Shown here piece after piece: positions 7,279 through 15,557 of a DNA stretch of 64,000 nucleotides. The notes under the pieces were generated by a model that searched no databases, was not told the DNA's origin, and saw nothing but the letters and a program-made list of their open reading frames with translations. The number at the start of each line of letters is the position of its first letter. Position 1 is the stretch's first letter. The translations under genes and the position numbers were made by a program. The stretch is from the NCBI RefSeq assembly GCF_023347255.1, contig NZ_CP094466.1, positions 2,356,001-2,420,000 of the forward strand. The letters run 5' to 3'. The stretch comes from Faecalibacterium sp. I4-3-84. Its GTDB lineage: Bacteria; Bacillota; Clostridia; Oscillospirales; Ruminococcaceae.

Positions 7279-8358
7279 TCAACCCAGACTGATGCCCATG
7301 CGGCGGGCGACGGTGAGCAGGTCGCAGTTCTCCGGCACGTTGCGGGTCTTGCCTGCAATGTCGGCCAGACGGTTCTCGGTGACATGACGGTTCACCATGG
7401 CAACGGTCACGCCGTAGCGCTCGATCTCCACCAGCTTTGCCGCATAGCTGCCGAACTGGGTGGCCAGCACACGGTCGTAGGCGCTGGGGCTGCCGCCGCG
7501 CTGCATGTGGCCCGGGATGCACACACGGGTCTCCATGCCGGTTTTTTTCTGCACGGCCTGTGCAATGCGGTTGGTGGCGGTGGTACCAAAGCCTGCCTCG
7601 GCGCGCTTTGCCATCCATTCCTTGCGCTTCATGCCGGCTTCCTCGCAGTTGATGGCACCCTCGGCCACAGCGATGATGGAGAAGTTGGAACCCTTCTTTG
7701 CGCGGCGTTCCACGGCAGAACACACACGGTCGATATCATAGGGCTGTTCCGGCAGCAGGATAATATCTGCACCGCCGGCAATGCCGGAGTACAGCGTCAG
7801 CCAGCCTGCCTTGTTGCCCATGATCTCAATGCACATCACGCGGCTGTGGCTGCCTGCGGTGGTGTGGATGCGGTCGATCACATCGGTGGCAATGTCCACG
7901 GCGGTGTGGAAGCCGAAGGTTACGTCGGTACCATAGATATCGTTATCAATGGTCTTGGGCAGGCCGATGATGTTCAGACCCTCCTGCGAGAGCAGGTTTG
8001 CGGTTTTGTGGGTGCCATTGCCGCCCAGGCACAGCAGGCAGTCCAGCTTGGCTTCCTTGTAGGTCTTTTTCATGGCGGCAACCTTATCAATGTTGTCGTC
8101 CTCCACCACACGCATCATTTTAAAGGGGGTGCGCTTGGTGCCCAGAATGGTGCCGCCCAGCGTCAGGATGCCGCGGAAATCGTCCTCGCACATCTCCTTG
8201 TAGTCGCCGTTGATCAGGCCGCTGTATCCGTTCAGGATGCCAATGATCTCCACGTTATCGCCCATGCGGGCATACAGTGCTTTTGCTACGCCGCGGATGG
8301 TGGCGTTCAGACCCGGACAGTCGCCGCCGGAGGTCAGGATTCCAACACGTTTTTTCAT
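7279..8358 (-). CDS. pfkA: 6-phosphofructokinase
   Basis: This enzyme converts fructose 6-phosphate to fructose 1,6-bisphosphate in glycolysis. The 359 residues show LTSGGDCPGLNA near the N-terminus, PKTIDND (134-140, catalytic D138), the MGN.AGW region and GHMQRGGSPSAYDR. Lys135 in PKTIDND is typical of the PPi-using and mixed clades, while G115 in the next motif is typical of ATP users. Oddly, the nucleotide motif reads GGNGT (112-116), where almost all relatives have GGDGT/S or GGDD. The missing Asp normally helps bind Mg. The gene stands alone with an AGAGGG ribosome site. The phosphoryl donor cannot be settled by eye. Confidence 0.92.
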   Translation of the reverse strand: MKKRVGILTSGGDCPGLNATIRGVAKALYARMGDNVEIIGILNGYSGLINGDYKEMCEDDFRGILTLGGTILGTKRTPFKMMRVVEDDNIDKVAAMKKTYKEAKLDCLLCLGGNGTHKTANLLSQEGLNIIGLPKTIDNDIYGTDVTFGFHTAVDIATDVIDRIHTTAGSHSRVMCIEIMGNKAGWLTLYSGIAGGADIILLPEQPYDIDRVCSAVERRAKKGSNFSIIAVAEGAINCEEAGMKRKEWMAKRAEAGFGTTATNRIAQAVQKKTGMETRVCIPGHMQRGGSPSAYDRVLATQFGSYAAKLVEIERYGVTVAMVNRHVTENRLADIAGKTRNVPENCDLLTVARRMGISLG

Positions 8359-8446
8359 TCAAAAGCCCTCTTTCATTTGGTATTCAGCGCCGCGCGTTCT
8401 GCCTTTCAAAGTCAGTCTGCCCGGAGACCTACCTGTTTATAGTATA

Positions 8447-8475
8447 AGATTATTCCGGATGGGGGCCGCTGTCAA
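8447..8475 (-). promoter_or_regulatory. Promoter of pfkA
   Basis: On the minus strand TTGACA (8475-8470) and TAATCT (8452-8447) are 17 bases apart, about 90 bases ahead of the start codon. Confidence 0.5.
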
Positions 8476-8566
8476 GAGAAGCGCAGAAAATTTACACGCT
8501 TCCACGGTGCATTTCTGCGGGCAGGAGAACAGCGGGAAAACTTTTGCAGAAAAAATAAAAAAATGG

Positions 8567-8595
8567 TTGACAAGCGCGGGCCTTTTGAGTATAAT
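8567..8595 (+). promoter_or_regulatory. Consensus promoter of the tRNA-Gln/tRNA-Pro unit
   Basis: TTGACA (8567-8572) and TATAAT (8590-8595) are 17 bases apart, a perfect sigma-A match 44 bases ahead of tRNA-Gln. Confidence 0.85.
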
Positions 8596-8638
8596 ATCCC
8601 TTGTCAGCAGCGCACGGCGCGGCAGACAAACAGAATAA

Positions 8639-8712
8639 TGGGGATTTGCATAGTGGTAGTGCGGTAGACTCTGACTCTACTTGTGGGAGTTCGATTCTCT
8701 CATCCCCAACCA
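8639..8712 (+). tRNA. tRNA-Gln(CTG)
   Basis: The cloverleaf has acceptor TGGGGAT/ATCCCCA, an anticodon stem GTAGA/TCTAC with loop CTCTGAC (anticodon CTG), a T arm with GTTCGATTC and an encoded CCA. The 5' U is typical of tRNA-Gln. Confidence 0.92.
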
Positions 8713-8746
8713 AGAAAACCGCAGTCTCAACTGGCTGCGGTATTTT

Positions 8747-8822
8747 CGGGGCATAGCGCAGTTGGTAGCGCGCCTCGTTCGGGACGAGGAGGCCGTGGGT
8801 TCAAATCCCGCTGCTCCGACCA
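8747..8822 (+). tRNA. tRNA-Pro(CGG)
   Basis: The acceptor CGGGGCA pairs with TGCTCCG. The anticodon loop TTCGGGA gives anticodon CGG. The T arm is GTGGGTTCAAATCCCGC and CCA is encoded. A hairpin, ACCGCAG/CTGCGGT, separates it from tRNA-Gln. Confidence 0.92.
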
Positions 8823-8859
8823 AAAAGAACCAGTACACATTCGTGTACTGGTTCTTTTT
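8823..8859 (+). terminator. Terminator of the tRNA unit
   Basis: AAAAAGAACCAGTACAC pairs with GTGTACTGGTTCTTTTT around a 4-base loop and runs into a T tract. Confidence 0.9.
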
Positions 8860-9230
8860 TGTCTCTGTGCGGGATTTGAACAGGGCGGCGGTGCGAAGCA
8901 CCGCAAACAAAGCCATAGTATGGCTTTGTTTAGCCCGCGGGTCCCAACCCGTAGGAATGTCTAACAGGGTGCATGCTGCTAACACATTCGTGTACTGGTT
9001 CTTTTTTGTCTCCGCGCGGGATTTGCAACAGCGACGACCGCTGCCTGCGGCAGAGACAGGGAGGAGTTGTTGGGGCCGCGTTCTGATTTTTCAAAGCCCT
9101 GTCAAGGGGCTGCGGAAAAATCAGCAAACGCAACCCGTTGGGCGGCGGAGATCAGATGATGTTACGGGTCCCAACTCGTAGGAATGTCTAACAAGGTGCA
9201 TGCTGCTAGGAGCAGCGGGATCTGCAACCC
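8835..9230. repeat. tRNA-derived duplicated cassettes with variable hairpins
   Basis: This 500-base stretch without a gene holds two units. Block T (8835-8883 and 8982-9031) contains half the tRNA terminator and then GCGGGATTTG, the reverse complement of the T arm of tRNA-Pro. Block P (8938-8981 and 9165-9208, 42 of 44 identical) starts CGGGTCCCAAC. Between them are unrelated hairpins: a 13-bp stem AAACAAAGCCATA/TATGGCTTTGTTT in unit 1 and CTGATTTTTC/GAAAAATCAG in unit 2. At 9209-9230 lies a second, better inverted copy of the tRNA-Pro 3' end. Open reading frames here are not credible. Confidence 0.7.
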
Positions 9231-9238
9231 GAAAAGTT

Positions 9239-9266
9239 TTGACTTGTGTTCTAAATATGATATACT
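9239..9266 (+). promoter_or_regulatory. Promoter of the GT-C glycosyltransferase gene
   Basis: TTGACT (9239-9244) and TATACT (9261-9266) are 16 bases apart, 60 bases ahead of the chosen ATG. Confidence 0.6.
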
Positions 9267-9326
9267 GGAAAAGCAAAGCCATATTTGGCTGCAGAACGGA
9301 CAAAAAAACGAGGAAAAACAGAAACT

Positions 9327-10937
9327 ATGCAGGAAATAAAAAAGAAAAAACGGGCGGTCGCGCTTTTTGTGATCGTTCTGATCTGCCTTTGCGGCTGGTG
9401 GGCTGTGCGGAAAGAGGGTTTCTTTCTGGATGAGATCTACTCCTACGGCCTTGCAAACAGCAGTTATGTTCCGTTTTTAAGCTGGCTCCATGGTGGAGAA
9501 CAGGTGGCAAACGGCAAGCTGCCGGAAGCAGTGTTCACGCAGAGCGAGTTTCTGAATTATGTTGCCCCGCAGGGAAGCACACGGTTCAACTATGCGTCGG
9601 TCTACTATAATCAGACGCAGGACATTCATCCGCCGCTGTTTTATTTTCTGTTGAATACAGTATGCTCGCTGTTCCCGGGCAGCTTTACAAAATGGACGGG
9701 TCTGGGGATGAATTTTGTGCTGCTGGGCGGCACGCTGGCAGCGCTGTATGCGCTGGGCATGGAGCTGTTTGCAGACTGGAAAAAAGCATTGTTCGTCTGT
9801 GCATTGTATGCGTTCAACCGTGAAATGATCTCGAATGTGACGATGGTGCGCATGTATATGCTCATGACCTTGCTGACAATCCTGCTTGCGCTGCTGGTGG
9901 CAAAGTCTCTTCGCAGGCCGTCTGTGCCCAAATATCTTCTGATCGGTGTAACCATCTATCTTGGCATGATGACCCAGTATTTCTTTGTGGTCTATGCCTT
10001 CCTGCTGTGCGCAGCATATGACCTTTACCTGATGTTCCGGCGCGAATGGAAAAATGCTGCTGCATTTTCGCTTCCGGCACTTGCGGGCGTTGGCGGAATG
10101 CTGCTCACCTTTCCGTGCTGGTATGCACAGCTGCACTCGCAGAATACGAACTCACTGGATGCTACAACGCGCAATCTTTTTGATCTGGCGCAGTACCCCA
10201 AAGGTCCGCTGGAGCTGATCGGCTGGAGCATCGTCGGTTTTGCCGTAGGCGCAGGCATTATGGCCGTGCTGATCCTGACGAAGCTGGGGCAGCGCTGGCT
10301 GCCGGGCAAGTTGCGCGGCACTACGCTGATCCCCGGGGATGTCAAGCTGATCACGGTCCCGGCGCTTGCTGCATTTCTGGTTATCGCGGTGATCTCGCCG
10401 TATAAGTCGCTGCGGTATGTGTACCATCTGCAACCGCTGGAAGCGCTGTTTTGTGGCTGCGGCCTTTTCTCCATTCTGGATACGCTGCGTGCAGGCACCA
10501 GAAAGCGCATTCTGCAGATCGTGTGCCTTGCAATGCTCGTGCTTGCATTTGTGATCGAGCCGGAGCGCATGTACAGCGGTACTTATAAGATAGACAAAGA
10601 ACTGGAACAATACAGTCAGGCCGCCTGCGTGGATATTACCGGGGACCTTGGCAGTTTCACTTCCGGCGTGCAGGAGCTTCTCAAATTTCAGGAGGTCTGT
10701 GTGGTGCCGGACGATTCCAGTGAGCTGCTGGTGCAGTATAACACCGGCGAAAATGATACGCTGGTGCTGTTCATTGGAGGCCGGGGGCTGTGGCAGTTCG
10801 TGACGGCAGAACAGGTGGAGCAGATCACGGCCCAGAACATGGAAACTGCGTGGAACGTTGCCCGACAGGGCGGCTATGAGGATGTTTCGCTGCTGGCAAC
10901 GCAGGAGTTTGAACAGATCTTTGTTTTGAAAAAGTGA
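9327..10937 (+). CDS. GT-C family membrane glycosyltransferase
   Basis: The ATG at 9327 after GAGGA is preferred over an in-frame TTG at 9285. The 536-residue protein has about ten hydrophobic segments. The first periplasmic-side loop carries the acidic motif FLDEIYSYGLA, and the QDIHPPLFY motif follows, both typical of ArnT/PMT-like (GT39/GT83) enzymes that use polyprenyl-phosphate sugars. A soluble C-terminal part (about 440-536) follows the last helix. It probably transfers a sugar to a cell-surface polymer or protein. No neighbouring gene tells the acceptor. It is transcribed alone. Confidence 0.8.
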   Translation: MQEIKKKKRAVALFVIVLICLCGWWAVRKEGFFLDEIYSYGLANSSYVPFLSWLHGGEQVANGKLPEAVFTQSEFLNYVAPQGSTRFNYASVYYNQTQDIHPPLFYFLLNTVCSLFPGSFTKWTGLGMNFVLLGGTLAALYALGMELFADWKKALFVCALYAFNREMISNVTMVRMYMLMTLLTILLALLVAKSLRRPSVPKYLLIGVTIYLGMMTQYFFVVYAFLLCAAYDLYLMFRREWKNAAAFSLPALAGVGGMLLTFPCWYAQLHSQNTNSLDATTRNLFDLAQYPKGPLELIGWSIVGFAVGAGIMAVLILTKLGQRWLPGKLRGTTLIPGDVKLITVPALAAFLVIAVISPYKSLRYVYHLQPLEALFCGCGLFSILDTLRAGTRKRILQIVCLAMLVLAFVIEPERMYSGTYKIDKELEQYSQAACVDITGDLGSFTSGVQELLKFQEVCVVPDDSSELLVQYNTGENDTLVLFIGGRGLWQFVTAEQVEQITAQNMETAWNVARQGGYEDVSLLATQEFEQIFVLKK

Positions 10938-11045
10938 ACGCTTTGCGGCACAGCAGAAGGGAAAACTGCCTTTTTTGCGCGTGCTATATCGTTTTAAGGT
11001 AAAGTGTGCTAGAATAGTACCATCAACGATTCAGGAGGGTATCCC

Positions 11046-11885
11046 ATGCTCAAACGACTGCGCAAAGCGCACCCAATGTTATTCTGCGTTCTGGCAGAAG
11101 TGGTCTTTTTGGCAAGCCTGTTCGTAACAGATCTTGTCTTTACCATTGCATTGGTTCTTTTTCGGACGGATTTTGCGTCCATTGATACATACCTCTACAG
11201 CACTCTGCAGGAGCTGGTGGGGGCCATGGTGGCAGTGCTGTTTCTGGTACGGACAGACCGTGCTGGGCTGCTGCACCGCCGCGGCAGCGGCTTTTTCAAT
11301 GGCCTGCTGGTGGGCATGTACCCGCTGGTGTTCATTGGCTACAATGCCTTTGGGTCGCTGGTGCTGGGCCGGCCGGAGAACGGCGTGCTGCAGCCTGCGG
11401 CACGCATCTGCACCTTCCTTGTCAGCATGGCCATGGTGGGTGTGGCCGAGGAATTCATCTTCCGCGGTGTCATTGCCCAGACCCTGCTGGAGCACTTTGG
11501 CACCAGCCGCGCCGGTGTGTGGAAGGCCTGCCTTTTGTCCGGTGTGCTGTTTGGTGCGGCGCACCTGACCAATATCCTCAGTTCGGCACCCTTCGGTGTG
11601 CTGATGCAGTGCGTGTTTGCAGCATCGCTTGGCACTCTTTTTGCGGCGATCTACTTCCGCACCGGCAATTTGTGGGTGACGGTATTCCTGCATGGTGCCA
11701 TGGATATTTCGTCCATGCTCATCGGTGGGCTGTACGGCACCACTACCGTGGCCGATGCGGTGAGCGGCTACGATGCATCCATGCTGCTTTCGGTGCTGCT
11801 GTATCTGATCCCCACCGCAGTTCTGCTGCGCAAAAAGAAGCTGCCGGAGGTACAGCTGTACTGGCACCAGTACGTAAAAAAATAA
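11046..11885 (+). CDS. CPBP family intramembrane metalloprotease
   Basis: This 279-residue membrane protein has about eight hydrophobic segments. The Abi/CPBP motifs are E135-E136...R140 (EEFIFR), H173 in GAAHL and H216 in FLHGAMD. These residues form the glutamate-histidine site of Rce1-like proteases. Family members cleave membrane-linked peptides or serve in bacteriocin self-immunity; the substrate here is unknown. The ribosome site AGGAGGG is strong. It is an independent gene between the glycosyltransferase and rpsO. Confidence 0.88.
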   Translation: MLKRLRKAHPMLFCVLAEVVFLASLFVTDLVFTIALVLFRTDFASIDTYLYSTLQELVGAMVAVLFLVRTDRAGLLHRRGSGFFNGLLVGMYPLVFIGYNAFGSLVLGRPENGVLQPAARICTFLVSMAMVGVAEEFIFRGVIAQTLLEHFGTSRAGVWKACLLSGVLFGAAHLTNILSSAPFGVLMQCVFAASLGTLFAAIYFRTGNLWVTVFLHGAMDISSMLIGGLYGTTTVADAVSGYDASMLLSVLLYLIPTAVLLRKKKLPEVQLYWHQYVKK

Positions 11886-11907
11886 AGGCAGGATGCAAAA
11901 AATATCC

Positions 11908-11936
11908 TTGCATTTTGCACAGGGTTCTGGTATACT
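11908..11936 (+). promoter_or_regulatory. Promoter of rpsO
   Basis: TTGCAT (11908-11913) and TATACT (11931-11936) are 17 bases apart. The untranslated leader of about 100 bases has a GGGAATGCCGTTTCCC hairpin, where S15 autoregulation could act. Confidence 0.65.
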
Positions 11937-12043
11937 GTATCTGTTACCGTGGTACGGGGTTGGGAGTATGCCCGCTTTTTGGGAATGCCGTTTCCCGCCG
12001 CTGTTCCATTGGCACATAAAATTTTATAAAGAGGTATGTAACT

Positions 12044-12298
12044 ATGAACAAGCAGGAAGTTATGGCCAAAGTCGCTCTGACCGAGAAGGACACTGGCTCT
12101 CCCGAAGTGCAGGTCGCTCTGCTGACCGCTCACATCAACGAGCTGAACGAGCACCTGAAGAAGAACCCGAACGATCACCACAGCCGCCGCGGCCTGATGA
12201 AGATGGTTGGCCGCCGCCGCAATCTGCTGGCTTATCTCCAGAAGAAGGACATCGAGCGTTACCGTGCTCTGATCGCAACTCTGGGTCTGCGTAAGTAA
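12044..12298 (+). CDS. rpsO: 30S ribosomal protein S15
   Basis: The protein has 84 residues, slightly shorter than the usual 88-89. It has the S15 signature: [12 protein letters not shown], then [10 protein letters not shown], then [18 protein letters not shown]15 binds 16S rRNA helices 20-22 early in small-subunit assembly. AGAGG precedes the ATG. The pairing rpsO-pnp is conserved in many bacteria. A terminator separates the two here, so pnp may depend on read-through or its own promoter. Confidence 0.97.
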   Translation: MNKQEVMAKVALTEKDTGSPEVQVALLTAHINELNEHLKKNPNDHHSRRGLMKMVGRRRNLLAYLQKKDIERYRALIATLGLRK

Positions 12299-12305
12299 TT
12301 TAAAC

Positions 12306-12336
12306 AGAGGGCAGGTACCGCAAAGGTGCCTGCCTT
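12306..12336 (+). terminator. Terminator or attenuator between rpsO and pnp
   Basis: GGCAGGTACC pairs with GGTGCCTGCC (one G-U) around a 5-base loop, followed by TTTTGCTTTT. Confidence 0.8.
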
Positions 12337-12487
12337 TTGCTTTTATGTACAAAATGGCGGCGGCAGCGTATTGCAGCAGTAAATCGAACGCCTGTGCCCC
12401 GGGTACGGACGCTGGATTTATTGCTATGATGCGCGCGCCACGGCCTTTTTGGATAGAAAAATCCGGAAAAACAAGGAGGCAAAAACA

Positions 12488-14635
12488 ATGGCAATTGAAT
12501 TTGGTTCCCGCAGAGAGACCTTTGAGAATTTCAAGGTCTACGAAACCATGCTGGCAGGCCGCCCGTTCAAGGTCGAGATGGGCAAGATGTGCGGCCTGTC
12601 CAACGCCAGCGCCATGATCCGCTACGGCGAGACCTGCGTTCTGTGCAACGTGGTCATGAGCCCCAAGCCCCGCGAGGGCGTGGATTTCTTCCCGCTGAAC
12701 GTGGAGTATGAGGAAAAGCTCTACGCGGCAGGCCGCATCCCCGGCAGCTTTATGCGCCGTGAGGGCCGCCCCGGTGAGCGCGCCATCCTGACCAGCCGCG
12801 TGGTGGACCGCCCCATGCGCCCGCTGTTCCCCAAGGAGATGCGCAACGACGTGTGCATCACCATGACCGTCATGAGTCTGGACCCCGACTGCAGCCCTGA
12901 GATCGCCGGTATGATCGGTGCTTCTCTGGTCACTGCCGTGTCCGACATCCCGTGGAACGGCCCCATCGGCGGCGTGCAGGTGGGTCTGGTAGACGGCGAG
13001 ATCGTGCTGAACCCCACGCAGGAGCAGCGCAAGGTGAGCGACCTTGCCCTGACCGTTGCCGCCACCATGGATAAGATCGTGATGATCGAGGCCGGTGCCA
13101 ACGAGGTGGACGAGGACACCATGCTGAACGCCATCAAGGCCGCTCACGTGGAGATCAAAAAGACCATTGAGTTCATCAACCGCATCGTGGCCGAGCGCGG
13201 TAAGAAGAAGATCGATTTTCAGGTGGTGGGTCTGGATATGGACGTGTTCCACGCCATCCAGAACAAGTATCTGGACGACTTCAAGGCCGCTATGGACACC
13301 GACGACAAGAATGTGCGCGATGCCGCTCTGCTGCCCATCATGGACAAGATCGCCGAGGAGTACCCCGACCTGACCGCTGCAGACCTTGATCTGGTCAGCT
13401 ACAAGATGCAGAAGTTCGTGGTGCGCCGCTGGCTGCTGGACGAGGGCAAGCGCGTGGACGGCCGCGGCATCAACGAGATCCGCCCGCTGGCTGCCGAAGT
13501 GGGCATCCTGCCCCGCGTGCACGGCTCCGGCATGTTCACCCGCGGCCAGACGCAGGTGCTGACCACCTGCACTCTGGGCGGCACCAAGGACAACCAGCTC
13601 ATGGACGACCTGACCGACGAGCAGACCAAGCGCTATATTCATCACTACAACTTCCCGCCGTACTCTGTGGGCGAGGCCCGCGCACCGCGCAGCCCCGGCC
13701 GCCGCGAGATCGGCCATGGCGCACTGGCAGAGCGTGCTCTGGTACCCGTGCTGCCCTCTCTGGAAGAGTTCCCCTACACCATCCGCTGCGTGTCTGAGGT
13801 GCTCTCCTCCAACGGTTCCACCTCTCAGGCATCCATCTGCGGCTCTACGCTGGCCCTGATGGATGCAGGCGTGCCCATCAAGGCACCCGTTGCTGGCATT
13901 TCCTGTGGTCTGATCACCGAGGGCGACCGCTGGATGACCATGCTGGACATTCAGGGCGTGGAGGACTTCCACGGCGACATGGACTTCAAGGTGGGCGGCA
14001 CCCGCAAGGGCATCACTGCCATCCAGATGGACATCAAGATCGATGGCCTGACCTACGACATCATTGCTGAGGCCTTTGAGAAGTGCCGCAAGGGCCGCCT
14101 GTATATTCTGGACGAGATCATCAAGCCGGTGATCGCAGAGCCTCGCCATGAGCTGAGCCGCTACGCACCCAAGATGTTCAGCATGATGATCCCCACCGAT
14201 AAGATCAAGGACGTGATCGGTAAGGGCGGCAAGGTCATTCAGGACATTTGCGCTACCTGCAACTGCAAGATCGACGTGCAGGAGGACGGCCATGTGTTCG
14301 TCTCTGCTGTGGATCAGGAGGACGCAAAGCGCGCCATCTTTACCATCAAGACCATTGTGGAGGACCCCGAGATCGGTGCCATCTACAAGGGCAAAGTGAC
14401 CCGCCTGATGAACTTTGGTGCCTTCGTTGAGATCGCACCGGGCAAGGAAGGTCTGGTGCACATCTCCAAGCTGGACACCAAGCGTGTGGAGCGCGTGGAG
14501 GATGTGGTGGCCGTGGGTGACGCCATCGTGGTCAAGGTGACCGACATCGACCAGCAGGGCCGCATCAACCTGAGCCGCCGCGATGCCATTCTGGCGCTGG
14601 AAGCCAAGCGCGCCGAGCAGGCACAGCAGCAGTAA
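12488..14635 (+). CDS. pnp: Polyribonucleotide nucleotidyltransferase (PNPase)
   Basis: The ATG at 12488 follows AAGGAGG; an upstream in-frame ATG at 12449 lacks such a site. The 715 residues hold two RNase PH domains (about 12-225 and 310-520), the RAPRSPGRREIGHG active-site segment, a KH domain (about 550-610; IGKGGKVIQ) and an S1 domain (about 618-690; GAFVEI.PGKEGLVHIS). It degrades RNA from the 3' end with phosphate and joins the RNA decay machinery. Length and domains are normal. Confidence 0.97.
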   Translation: MAIEFGSRRETFENFKVYETMLAGRPFKVEMGKMCGLSNASAMIRYGETCVLCNVVMSPKPREGVDFFPLNVEYEEKLYAAGRIPGSFMRREGRPGERAILTSRVVDRPMRPLFPKEMRNDVCITMTVMSLDPDCSPEIAGMIGASLVTAVSDIPWNGPIGGVQVGLVDGEIVLNPTQEQRKVSDLALTVAATMDKIVMIEAGANEVDEDTMLNAIKAAHVEIKKTIEFINRIVAERGKKKIDFQVVGLDMDVFHAIQNKYLDDFKAAMDTDDKNVRDAALLPIMDKIAEEYPDLTAADLDLVSYKMQKFVVRRWLLDEGKRVDGRGINEIRPLAAEVGILPRVHGSGMFTRGQTQVLTTCTLGGTKDNQLMDDLTDEQTKRYIHHYNFPPYSVGEARAPRSPGRREIGHGALAERALVPVLPSLEEFPYTIRCVSEVLSSNGSTSQASICGSTLALMDAGVPIKAPVAGISCGLITEGDRWMTMLDIQGVEDFHGDMDFKVGGTRKGITAIQMDIKIDGLTYDIIAEAFEKCRKGRLYILDEIIKPVIAEPRHELSRYAPKMFSMMIPTDKIKDVIGKGGKVIQDICATCNCKIDVQEDGHVFVSAVDQEDAKRAIFTIKTIVEDPEIGAIYKGKVTRLMNFGAFVEIAPGKEGLVHISKLDTKRVERVEDVVAVGDAIVVKVTDIDQQGRINLSRRDAILALEAKRAEQAQQQ

Positions 14636-14661
14636 ACCCTGACTGCATAAAAGAAACCGAA

Positions 14662-14698
14662 AAAGAGGACCCGATGCATCTGCATCGGGTCCTCTTTG
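14662..14698. terminator. Bidirectional terminator between pnp and the pilus operon
   Basis: A 17-bp perfect stem starts AAAGAGGACCCGATGCA and ends in CCTCTTT. It serves pnp on the plus strand and the basal pilin gene on the minus strand. Confidence 0.85.
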
Positions 14699-14714
14699 TT
14701 GTATCAGAAGGGAA

Positions 14715-15557
14715 TTATACTGTGCGGTATTTGCGATCCAACGCCCAGCCGAATGCAAACAGCACCACACCGCTGACAGCCAGCACCGGCACGGGCCAGT
14801 TCAGCTGACCGGTCTGCGGCAGACCGCTCATTACCGGGCTATCCGGGTGGCCCGGCAGAACGGGGCTGTCTGGATTACCGGGTGCTACCGGATGATCCGG
14901 ATTACCGGGAGAGACCGGGGTATCCGGGCTGTCCGGCGGGGTAGGCGTATCAGGATGATCGGGCGTATCCGGCGGCGTAGGGGGAGTGGGCGGCGTGTCC
15001 GGCTTGGTGGGGGTGTAAGCACCCACCTTGGGGCTGGCATCCACCACATAATTCCACTTGCCATCCTCCGCCATGGGCAGAGAGACAAGGAACGGATTGA
15101 TCGGCTCATAGCCCTTGGAAGCCTCGGTCTGCACGATCAGATACAGGCCCAGCTCCAGATCACGGAAGGTCACGTTGCCGTCCGCATCAATGGTCTTCGT
15201 AGTGCCCTCGGCGCTTTGGGGCAGATACTCCTGCAGCTGGGCCGCAAGGGTGCTGTCGGTCAAATCACCCAGCGCAATGCCGCAGCCGTAGAAATCGCCG
15301 CAGTATTCGTAGCTCAGGTTGCCGTTTTGGCGCTTTACCTCGGCCACACGGTACAAAGTGAGCTTGCCGCCGCTCAGCGCCTTATCGTTGGCGCTGTCGT
15401 ACAGCGTAACGCGGATGGTGCCGGTAGTGGGATTGCCGCTGCTGTCCACCAGCTTGATGTTTGCGCTGGTGGCAAGGGCAGGCAGCGCACTTGTTACCAG
15501 AAGGCACAGCACCAAAAGCAGGGCCGCAGCGTGCTTTTTGAGATCAGTGCGTTTCAT
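14715..15557 (-). CDS. Proline-rich LPQTG surface protein, likely basal pilin
   Basis: The chosen ATG at 15557 starts a clear signal peptide (KRTDLKKH, hydrophobic core, ALAT). It lies 14 bases inside the end of the sortase gene, so translation is coupled. The 280 residues hold one Cna-B-like fold (about 28-165) with an E-box-like YLIVQTE. A spacer of PDxP repeats follows (about 170-240). Then come LPQTG, a hydrophobic helix and the tail RKYRTV. A proline-rich spacer next to the sorting signal is typical of basal pilins that anchor a finished pilus to the wall. It lies at the end of the pilus operon. Which housekeeping sortase anchors it is not visible here. Confidence 0.85.
   Translation of the reverse strand: MKRTDLKKHAAALLLVLCLLVTSALPALATSANIKLVDSSGNPTTGTIRVTLYDSANDKALSGGKLTLYRVAEVKRQNGNLSYEYCGDFYGCGIALGDLTDSTLAAQLQEYLPQSAEGTTKTIDADGNVTFRDLELGLYLIVQTEASKGYEPINPFLVSLPMAEDGKWNYVVDASPKVGAYTPTKPDTPPTPPTPPDTPDHPDTPTPPDSPDTPVSPGNPDHPVAPGNPDSPVLPGHPDSPVMSGLPQTGQLNWPVPVLAVSGVVLFAFGWALDRKYRTV

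Noticed and set aside
8835-9208. CRISPR array from the repeated blocks
   Set aside because: There are only two copies, spaced unevenly, with hairpins between them and no cas gene in view.
8681-9303. Small open frames across the tRNA-Gln/tRNA-Pro region
   Set aside because: They run through tRNA genes, terminators and the repeat blocks.
9285-9326. Upstream TTG start for the GT-C glycosyltransferase
   Set aside because: It has no ribosome site; the ATG at 9327 has GAGGA and starts just ahead of the first membrane helix.
11768-14770. Open frame of 1000 codons antisense to pnp and the CPBP gene
   Set aside because: It mirrors the codon bias of pnp on the other strand, is low-complexity (His/Ala/Gln/Leu rich), and has no domain or ribosome site.
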